Source: Omnitrophica bacterium RBG_13_46_9
GTDB taxonomy: Bacteria; Omnitrophota; Gorgyraeia; JABMRN01; RBG-13-46-9
Direction: 5' to 3'
Assembly: GCA_001804045.1 (NCBI GenBank)
Contig: MHFD01000004.1
Coordinates: forward strand, 1-5,450
DNA length: 5,450 nucleotides
Shown one piece after another: positions 1 through 3,484 of the stretch. The notes under the pieces are model-generated. The model was not told the DNA's origin and ran no database searches. It saw nothing but the letters and a program-made list of their open reading frames with translations. The position numbers were made by a program, and so were the translations under genes. Each line of letters starts with the position of its first letter. The stretch's first letter is position 1.

Positions 1-61
1 GTCAACGAAGCTTTTTAAAGCTTGTTTGGGTAACATTTAATATGAGTCAATTCGTTAGGAT

Positions 62-99
62 TATAATCATTGACGGTATAATCCCGCTGATGTATAATC
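62..99 (+). repeat. Three TATAATC heptamers at 15-16 bp spacing
   Basis: TATAATC occurs at 62-68, 77-83 and 93-99, that is at steps of 15 and 16 bp. The first two repeats are followed by loosely similar bases ending in TGACG or TGATG. Only the third copy has a good -35 at the right distance. It may be an imperfect tandem duplication of a -10 region or overlapping promoters. An AT-rich coincidence is also possible. Confidence 0.5.
70..98 (+). promoter_or_regulatory. Sigma70-type promoter for the 162-1189 gene pair
   Basis: The -35 hexamer TTGACG (70-75) and the -10 hexamer TATAAT (93-98) are separated by exactly 17 nt, near-consensus for the housekeeping sigma factor. The predicted transcript start is about base 105, giving a leader of about 57 nt before the ATG at 162. 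No terminator stem-loop separates the two genes, so both should be transcribed from here. The -10 box is the third of three TATAATC copies in the region, so alternative start sites are possible. Confidence 0.65.
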
Positions 100-161
100 G
101 ACTACACAATACTATTACATCAGTGAAATCCGCAGTTTTATTTTGAAAAAGGAAAAGCAAT

Positions 162-692
162 ATGCCGGCCAAAGACGATAATACGCCTACCCACAAAAAT
201 ATCTCGCACGACAATACTTCATATGACTTTCTTTCCTATATTATTCCCTACATAATGTTCAACAAATACGGATATCCGAATCAAATGCAGCAATATTATC
301 AGCAGTATTATTCGCCATACTTTCATTTTCTCTGGGATCCGGGATATTATAAGTATTTGGCGAACTACCATGCTGACAGGAAAAATGAAGGAATATCAGA
401 GACATTGAAATTCCCCCCTATCGCGAAGGTCCTTGAGATGATCTCTCTGGAAAAAGTTGAAGATCTATATTTTAAGGAAGACGAGATATATATCGATGGG
501 TACTCTTTCAAAAACTGCCGGTTCGATGCGTGTAAACTCATAACTGAAGTCGGTAATTTTAAGTTTGAGGACTGCTTATTTAACCCGGGAACGGAAATGA
601 AATACGAGGGCTACGCGGCTAACATAATAATGTCGTATAACCATATGAGATATAAGCATAAACCGGGAGAACCATCTATATTCTCGTCTTAG
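162..692 (+). CDS. Hypothetical protein, Tyr-rich N-terminal half with short beta-helix-like C-terminal segment
   Basis: 176 aa, function not recognised. The ATG at 162 is chosen because a Shine-Dalgarno sequence (AAGGA, 149-153) lies 8 nt upstream. Residues 1-20 are polar and look disordered. Residues 21-70 contain 14 tyrosines in 50, with a YYQQYY run at 45-50, so an aromatic low-complexity or surface-binding role is conceivable. Residues 107-142 have the alternating pattern of a short right-handed beta-helix: IDGYSFKNCRF near 111-121, then ACKL, then GNFKFEDCLF near 131-140. Comparable short 'DG..F.NC.F' modules occur in many uncharacterised bacterial and phage proteins. There is no signal peptide and no convincing membrane segment; the hydrophobic stretch at 22-34 is too short and too rich in Tyr and Pro. 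Its stop is 8 nt before the GTG of the next gene, so the two are probably co-translated. Gene reality is well supported; function is open. Confidence 0.75.
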   Translation: MPAKDDNTPTHKNISHDNTSYDFLSYIIPYIMFNKYGYPNQMQQYYQQYYSPYFHFLWDPGYYKYLANYHADRKNEGISETLKFPPIAKVLEMISLEKVEDLYFKEDEIYIDGYSFKNCRFDACKLITEVGNFKFEDCLFNPGTEMKYEGYAANIIMSYNHMRYKHKPGEPSIFSS

Positions 693-695
693 GTG
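691..695 (+). promoter_or_regulatory. Shine-Dalgarno supporting a GTG start at 701
   Basis: AGGTG (691-695) ends 5 nt before the GTG at 701 and overlaps the TAG stop of the upstream gene (690-692). This supports GTG 701 as the start and suggests translational coupling between the two genes. Confidence 0.55.
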
Positions 696-700
696 TCCAA

Positions 701-1189
701 GTGCCCAAAGAAAAAGCTATAAGTAATAATATATCAAAAAAGGCAGACTTTTCCCTATTACTTAAAGGTCTGCTGTCAAACTCAACCATATTGAGTCTGG
801 CACTATTAATAGGCAGCGGGGTCTTGATAAGATTTATCTTCAAAAACTATGTCACGTTACCGCATAAAGACATATGTTTTTGGTGGGTTATTTCGTTGGT
901 CACGATAGTTGGTCTGTTCGTCGGTTTTGTGGCTTATAAATCTATAGGCCATATCGGACCCACGCAAACGCAATTCATGAGAGATGATCAGCGGTTTGCG
1001 GGTACAAATGTTTCTATAGGCGCGAAGGATATAATTGATTTCTTTTCCTTAAAGAGAGAATTACCGGCTCCAAGGGGCAGGGTAAAAGGTGACGTAAAAG
1101 GCAACCATTCTATTGACGAACTCTCGAAAGACGAGCAGACTCAGTGGCTTGAAAAGAAGAATAAACGGAAAAAAGATATGTCAGAATAA
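701..1189 (+). CDS. Hypothetical two-TM membrane protein with charged C-terminal tail
   Basis: 162 aa, starting with GTG. The family is not recognised. Residues 1-25 are polar and basic. Two hydrophobic helices follow, about 28-47 (STILSLALLIGSGVLIRFIF) and about 59-79 (from CFWWV to VAYK), joined by a short loop of about 11 residues containing KNYVTLPHKD. The remaining 80 or so residues are hydrophilic and end in a highly charged tail (KKNKRKK near 152-158). Lysine at both ends is compatible with N- and C-termini in the cytoplasm and a short outside hairpin (positive-inside rule, inference). The gene follows the Tyr-rich protein by 8 nt with a Shine-Dalgarno overlapping that gene's stop, so the two products may work together, for instance a membrane anchor with a soluble partner; no motif proves it. 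No terminator hairpin follows the TAA at 1187-1189. Confidence 0.72.
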   Translation: MPKEKAISNNISKKADFSLLLKGLLSNSTILSLALLIGSGVLIRFIFKNYVTLPHKDICFWWVISLVTIVGLFVGFVAYKSIGHIGPTQTQFMRDDQRFAGTNVSIGAKDIIDFFSLKRELPAPRGRVKGDVKGNHSIDELSKDEQTQWLEKKNKRKKDMSE

Positions 1190-1196
1190 AAAATAA

Positions 1197-1211
1197 GAAC
1201 ACATCCTAATT
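1197..1211. repeat. 15-bp direct repeat, left copy flanking the kinase gene
   Basis: The motif GAACACATCCTAATT lies between the two-gene unit and the kinase. A copy with one difference (C for T) lies at 2712-2726, just after the kinase stop. See the paired entry there and the finding on a possible cassette. Confidence 0.6.
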
Positions 1212-1219
1212 ACGAGATG

Positions 1220-1241
1220 AAAATAGAACCGTCCCCCATTT
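1220..1241. repeat. Possible REP-like motif containing GAACCGTCCCCC
   Basis: The segment holds TAGAACCGTCCCCCATTT immediately before the kinase gene. Short motifs of this style (the complement reads GGGGGACGGTTCTA) are, from memory, recurrent intergenic sequences in environmental bacterial genomes, often near REP-associated transposases. There is only one copy in this window, so its repetitive nature is inference, not seen here. Confidence 0.3.
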
Positions 1242-1260
1242 CTTTCATTTCTTTTGTAAA

Positions 1261-2694
1261 ATGCTATTAACTATTTCTAGACATTTAGACGTTGTATTTC
1301 TTGTTTATGGGCTAGCCTTTATTATTATGGGAGTATGTATTTTTGTTTGTCCTCGTAAGAAAAGCATTTTTACACTATCAGATATTTTATGGCTACTTGC
1401 ATTATTTGGCATAGTTCATGGTTTAAACGAATGGTTTGATATGTTTAGCTTTACAAAAAACCTTCGTTCGAATGCATTTGATTGTGTACGCTGGGTTTTT
1501 CTTTACATATCGTATATTTTTATTTTTGAATTTGGCCGCAGGCTTATGCTATTAAGCTATAAAAAAGTATTCAATAAATGGATTACAATCGGTTTCAGTG
1601 TTATTGTTATTATTTTAGCATTTACGCTAAAGTACGAAAGAAGCATTTGGCCTCGTTATCTTTTAGGTTTTCCGGGCGGAATTATTTCAGCGATTGGTTT
1701 GATCACATACTATAATTATAATAAAACTATTCTTGCTCCTCTGCGGATGCGTCGTTATTTTATAATAGCAGCGCTTTCTATAGGCATTTATAGCATATTA
1801 GGCGGAATTATTGTGCCGCAGGCAGATTTTTTTCCCGCGTCTATTATAAATCAAACCGCATTTTTAAATTTATTCCGGATGCCGGTACAGCTATTTAGGG
1901 CTATTTGCAGTATAATCATAGCATGGGCAGTCTGGAATATTTTGAGTATTTTTAGTTGGGAAATCCATGAAAAACTAGAAGAAAGCTATAATAAGCTAAA
2001 GAAGCTAGAAGAGATCAAAGATTCACTTACTCAAATGATAGTACATGATTTACGTAATCCTCTTGGTATAGTATTACAGGGTATGCAATTTCTTCAAAAT
2101 AGCTTAAAAAATAGTTTGTCCGAACAGCACAACGAGGTTTTTTTAACTTCTTCCGGAAAACTTACAGAGATGAAAAACATGATTTCCGATCTCTTGGATA
2201 TCGGCAAAATGGAAGAAGGTAAATTCATTCTCAAATATGATCCGATAGATATTGCTGTTTTAACCCATGAAGCAGTAGATGATATGAATATCTTGTCAGA
2301 AGGGAAAGAAATATTTTTAAAGATATCTTCTGATATACCAAAGTTAAGCGCGGATAAAGAAATCCTAAAAAGGATTGTTTCTAATCTAATCGGAAACGCA
2401 TTAAAATTTACTTCTCCTGGGTCCAAGATTGAAGTAGCGGTAAATGACAATAGGAAAAATAAGAATGTTATTATAAGCGTAAAAGATCAAGGAGAAGGCA
2501 TACCCGAAGAATATAAGGATAAAATATTTGATAAGTTTACTCAGGTGCAAAATAGGGAAGCCAGAAAGAGCGGCGGCAAAGGACTAGGTCTTACTTTTTG
2601 CAAGATGGCAGTAGAGGCCCATGGGGGTAAGATCTGGGTAGAAAGCGAGGTAGGTAAAGGAAGTACGTTTTATTTTACAATTCCTGTTAACTAG
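1261..2694 (+). CDS. Orphan sensor histidine kinase with seven-TM N-terminal sensor
   Basis: 477 aa. It should autophosphorylate on histidine at the inner membrane and pass the phosphate to a response regulator, which is not encoded in this window. The N-terminal half has about seven hydrophobic helices (roughly 11-30, 41-58, 75-95, 107-123, 134-151, 165-187, 209-231). Motifs such as FGIVHGLNEWFD (49-60), LLGFPGG (134-140) and MPVQLFRA (207-214) recall a 7-TM sensor module recurrent in environmental histidine kinases (from memory). A short coiled coil (about 235-258) leads into the HisKA domain, with phospho-acceptor His262 in VHDLRNP. The ATPase domain is complete: N-box N375 and N379, G1 box DQGEGIP with D409, G411 and G413, F-box near KIFDKF, and G2 box GGKGLGL (438-444). 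No receiver, PAS or HAMP domain is evident. ATG 1261 is the first in-frame start after a stop at 1207-1209, but no Shine-Dalgarno precedes it and no clear promoter was found. It looks more AT-rich than its neighbours (19/60 GC in its first 60 bases versus 27/60 at 4801-4860), hinting at separate ancestry. Confidence 0.92.
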   Translation: MLLTISRHLDVVFLVYGLAFIIMGVCIFVCPRKKSIFTLSDILWLLALFGIVHGLNEWFDMFSFTKNLRSNAFDCVRWVFLYISYIFIFEFGRRLMLLSYKKVFNKWITIGFSVIVIILAFTLKYERSIWPRYLLGFPGGIISAIGLITYYNYNKTILAPLRMRRYFIIAALSIGIYSILGGIIVPQADFFPASIINQTAFLNLFRMPVQLFRAICSIIIAWAVWNILSIFSWEIHEKLEESYNKLKKLEEIKDSLTQMIVHDLRNPLGIVLQGMQFLQNSLKNSLSEQHNEVFLTSSGKLTEMKNMISDLLDIGKMEEGKFILKYDPIDIAVLTHEAVDDMNILSEGKEIFLKISSDIPKLSADKEILKRIVSNLIGNALKFTSPGSKIEVAVNDNRKNKNVIISVKDQGEGIPEEYKDKIFDKFTQVQNREARKSGGKGLGLTFCKMAVEAHGGKIWVESEVGKGSTFYFTIPVN

Positions 2695-2711
2695 CTCCTG
2701 TATTAAATTCG

Positions 2712-2726
2712 GAACACATCCCAATT
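2712..2726. repeat. 15-bp direct repeat, right copy flanking the kinase gene
   Basis: GAACACATCCCAATT lies 17 nt after the kinase stop and matches 1197-1211 at 14 of 15 positions, in the same orientation. The two copies enclose the kinase gene almost exactly. They are too diverged and long for a fresh target-site duplication; two copies of a dispersed intergenic repeat fit better. Confidence 0.6.
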
Positions 2727-2733
2727 TGCATTG

Positions 2734-2770
2734 AAAGGGCTGGCTGCCCCCACCCAGCCAGCCCTTTCTT
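2734..2770 (+). terminator. Intrinsic terminator of the histidine kinase gene
   Basis: A perfect 13-bp GC-rich stem (AAAGGGCTGGCTG, 2734-2746, with its complement at 2755-2767) encloses an 8-nt C-rich loop, and the downstream arm runs into TTTCTT. It starts 40 nt after the kinase stop codon. The U-tract is short and interrupted, so termination may be only partial. On the opposite strand the stem is followed by TTTCAA, so it could also weakly stop leftward transcripts from the copy C promoter. Confidence 0.65.
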
Positions 2771-2789
2771 GCGTGCTGAGCATGAGTGC

Positions 2790-2847
2790 TGTCGGCTCTC
2801 TAGTCGTTCGTAGCGTTTTGACACTGCGTAAGACCAGAGAGCCGACA
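2790..2847. repeat. Long imperfect hairpin (58 nt) upstream of repeat copy A
   Basis: The outer arms TGTCGGCTCTCT (2790-2801) and AGAGAGCCGACA (2836-2847) pair perfectly over 12 bp. Inside, one mismatch is followed by three more pairs (GTC/GAC), then an inner stem TTCGTAG against CTGCGTAA with one bulged base and one G-U pair, closing a loop of about 10 nt. No T-run follows on either strand, so it is not a typical terminator. It could be a folded RNA element, a protein-binding palindrome or the end of a decayed mobile element. Confidence 0.6.
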
Positions 2848-2860
2848 TTGACGGATATCC

Positions 2861-2932
2861 TTCTTCTTGCATCCGTGTATTACATTTGGTAAAATTATAT
2901 CAACAGTTCGAACAAATTTTGAATCTGGAGCC
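2861..2932 (+). repeat. Intergenic promoter-bearing repeat, copy A
   Basis: First of three diverged copies of a unit of about 70 bp. It runs from TTCTTCTTGCA to GGAGCC. Compared with copy B (3051-3123) I count about 48 matches in 71 positions, with a single 1-base gap near the right end. The best-kept parts are TTCTTGCA, CGTG, ATTTGGTAAAAT, a GTTYGA block just downstream, and the terminal GGAGCC. Its right end overlaps the end of copy C, which points the other way. A 6-bp palindromic pair ACGGAT/ATCCGT (2851-2876) overlaps its left end. Confidence 0.7.
2867..2895 (+). promoter_or_regulatory. Promoter in repeat copy A
   Basis: TTGCAT (2867-2872), a 17-nt spacer and TAAAAT (2890-2895), with TGG immediately before the -10, which matches the extended -10 pattern TGn. 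The predicted start is about 2902, pointing right into copy C. No gene or clear terminator follows before copy C, so its product, if any, is a short non-coding transcript. Confidence 0.5.
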
Positions 2933-2996
2933 AGTTTTAATTCCTCTCAAACCATCGCTCTAATCTTACCCAATACTATCCACGGTTGCAAGAAGA
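2925..2996 (-). repeat. Intergenic promoter-bearing repeat, copy C (inverted)
   Basis: Read on the minus strand, this begins TTCTTGCAACCGTG and ends CTGGCTCCAG. Aligned to copy B it matches about 45 of 64 positions without gaps, including TTCTTGCAA, CGTG, GGTAARAT and GGTTTGAG. It lies tail-to-tail with copy A, sharing the near-palindrome CTGGAGCCAG (2925-2934), and head-to-head with copy B. Confidence 0.68.
2963..2991 (-). promoter_or_regulatory. Promoter in repeat copy C (leftward)
   Basis: On the minus strand: TTGCAA (2991 to 2986), a 17-nt spacer, then TAAGAT (2968 to 2963). The predicted start is about 2956. The transcript would run left, antisense to the copy A transcript over about 2902-2956, and then through the 2790-2847 hairpin toward the kinase terminator stem. 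The -10 is weaker than in copies A and B. Confidence 0.42.
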
Positions 2997-3067
2997 AAGA
3001 TTTATAGGCACCGCGCCTTGGGGCGCCCCCGTTGCATGTCCTAAAGATTCTTTTTCTTGCAAGCGTG
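2981..3067. repeat. Inverted repeat between divergent copies C and B
   Basis: Arms 2981-3008 and 3040-3067 can pair at about 22 of 28 positions, with near-perfect outer parts (CACG/CGTG, then TTGCAAGAA/TTCTTGCAA). The arms contain the -35 boxes of the two divergent promoters. The 31-nt centre is GC-rich and carries its own perfect hairpin, GCGCC (3013-3017), TTGG, GGCGC (3022-3026). Part of the symmetry follows from copies C and B being related, but the match extends upstream of the promoter boxes to CCTAAAG/TATAGG. Confidence 0.6.
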
Positions 3068-3123
3068 AACATTATTTGGTAAAATCACGGTAATAGTTTG
3101 AGGCGAACGTAAATCGGGGAGCC
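3051..3123 (+). repeat. Intergenic promoter-bearing repeat, copy B
   Basis: Third copy of the unit, in the same direction as copy A and exactly 190 bp to its right for most of its length. It runs from TTTTTCTTGCAAGCGTG to GGGGAGCC. It is the only copy followed by a well-formed terminator, so it may be the functional member while copies A and C are relatives or regulators. Confidence 0.7.
3057..3085 (+). promoter_or_regulatory. Promoter in repeat copy B, driving the small RNA candidate
   Basis: TTGCAA (3057-3062), a 17-nt spacer and TAAAAT (3080-3085), with TGG just before the -10 (extended -10 pattern). The predicted start is about 3092. The same architecture in three diverged copies, with conserved boxes and constant spacing, supports selection on promoter function. 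Confidence 0.58.
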
Positions 3124-3126
3124 AAA

Positions 3127-3161
3127 TATCGTAACTTATTGAGATACAATGAGTTACGATA
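3127..3161 (+). repeat. 15-bp hairpin within the small RNA candidate
   Basis: TATCGTAACT (3127-3136) pairs with AGTTACGATA (3152-3161). The stem continues with one T-G pair and ATTG/CAAT, leaving the 5-nt loop AGATA (3142-3146). It abuts the terminator hairpin, sharing base 3161. Stem length and loop size match the terminator, but its sequence is unrelated. Confidence 0.75.
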
Positions 3162-3195
3162 AAAATAGCCTGGTAAAATCTACCAGGCTATTTTT
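3161..3195 (+). terminator. Strong intrinsic terminator, probably bidirectional
   Basis: A perfect 15-bp stem, AAAAATAGCCTGGTA (3161-3175) with its complement (3181-3195), has the 5-nt loop AAATC. A5 on the left and T5 on the right make it a classic terminator in both directions. On the plus strand it ends the copy B transcript. From the right it would stop any leftward transcription. Confidence 0.85.
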
Positions 3196-3371
3196 GTATC
3201 TGACAACGTGTTAAAAACTTAGGCACTATGTTTCCCGACGGTATTTTGTTTTTAATATATTCGTTTATCTCTAAAATATCTTCTGCAAAAATTTCATTCC
3301 CAACTTATCTCTTTATCTCTAAATCGCCACTTATTTAATCGCTCGCATTTAATCGAATATTTGGCCGAATA
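3196..3371. other. AT-rich gene-free stretch
   Basis: No gene, RNA or strong hairpin is seen. It contains an exact 12-bp direct repeat TTTATCTCTAAA (3264-3275 and 3312-3323) and TTTAATCG twice, 14 bp apart (3334-3341 and 3348-3355). These could be binding sites for a regulator of the downstream gene, or just low-complexity AT sequence. Confidence 0.4.
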
Positions 3372-3406
3372 CCGCGAAAACCACGATTGCACCCGACGTG
3401 GCGCGG
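3372..3406. repeat. Bulged 10-bp hairpin upstream of the radical SAM promoter
   Basis: CCGCG (3372-3376), a 4-nt bulge AAAA, and CCACG (3381-3385) pair with the contiguous CGTGG-CGCGG (3397-3406), closing an 11-nt loop. It is GC-rich within AT-rich surroundings and ends 17 nt before the -35 box, a plausible operator position. A leftward terminator role is unlikely because no T-run follows. Confidence 0.5.
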
Positions 3407-3423
3407 CGGGGTGAATGAAATAC

Positions 3424-3452
3424 TTGCATAGGGTTTTGTTTTGGAGTAGAAT
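3424..3452 (+). promoter_or_regulatory. Sigma70-type promoter of the radical SAM gene
   Basis: TTGCAT (3424-3429), a 17-nt spacer and TAGAAT (3447-3452). The predicted start is about 3459, leaving a leader of about 26 nt before ATG 3485. The box pair closely resembles those of repeat copies A-C (TTGCAW and TARRAT with a 17-nt spacer), but the surrounding sequence is not a further copy. Confidence 0.58.
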
Positions 3453-3484
3453 TTAACCGATAATTCGATCAATCGAGTCACAAT

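Larger units (their letters stand above)
1..161. other. Upstream non-coding region with possible tail of a preceding gene
   Basis: No complete gene is visible here. Reading from base 1 gives V-N-E-A-F and then TAA at 16-18, which could be the last five residues of a gene truncated by the window edge; five codons cannot prove it. A 7-bp inverted repeat (AAGCTTT/AAAGCTT, 8-23) overlaps that stop. It has almost no loop and no T-run after it, so it is a poor terminator. The rest holds a promoter and three TATAATC repeats, described separately. Confidence 0.35.
3092..3195 (+). ncRNA. Candidate small non-coding RNA (about 104 nt)
   Basis: The ends are predicted from a promoter (copy B) and an intrinsic terminator. 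The 5' part (3096-3123) is the region shared with copies A and C: GTTTGAGG, then GGGGAGCC. GUUUG/CGAAC (3096-3100 with 3104-3108) could form a small hairpin, and the GGGGAG stretch appears unpaired and could bind a target. The middle is a 15-bp hairpin with loop AGATA (3127-3161). The 3' end is the terminator hairpin (3161-3195). No convincing ORF is present: the only ATG (3149) sits inside a hairpin stem with its nearest GGGGAG 27 nt away. I do not recognise a known RNA or riboswitch family. Because a terminator closes it about 290 nt before the next gene, it looks like a free small RNA rather than a leader. Confidence 0.5.

Noticed and set aside
1217..1270. Short ORF (17 codons, MKIEPSPISF...) overlapping the kinase start by 10 nt, possible leader peptide
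   Set aside because: No Shine-Dalgarno site, and it simply reads through the REP-like GAACCGTCCCCC motif; nothing indicates translation.
2094..2450. Minus-strand open frame of 118 codons
   Set aside because: It lies wholly antisense to the conserved HisKA/ATPase part of the kinase, with no recognisable protein features.
2687..2872. Minus-strand open frame of 61 codons
   Set aside because: It spans the terminator stem and the 58-nt hairpin, so its sequence is explained by palindromes; no ribosome site or protein-like pattern.
2861..3123. CRISPR array
   Set aside because: The three repeat copies are about 70 bp, about 30% diverged, mixed in orientation and have no regular spacers; no cas genes are present.
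2861..3123. Active invertible promoter switch
   Set aside because: The inverted arms are too diverged (about 60-80% match) and no invertase is present; kept only as a remote possibility.
3092..3126. Known riboswitch aptamer (c-di-GMP, TPP, SAM, fluoride)
   Set aside because: None of the core motifs I can recall for these classes matches, and no gene follows the terminator within about 290 nt.
2790..3161. Integron attC sites
   Set aside because: The hairpins lack the expected RYYYAAC/GTTRRRY boxes and there is no integrase or cassette-like gene order.
3149..3214. 21-codon ORF starting ATGAGTTACGAT inside the small RNA region
   Set aside because: The start lies in a hairpin stem, the nearest GGGGAG is 27 nt upstream, and the frame runs through the terminator stem-loop.
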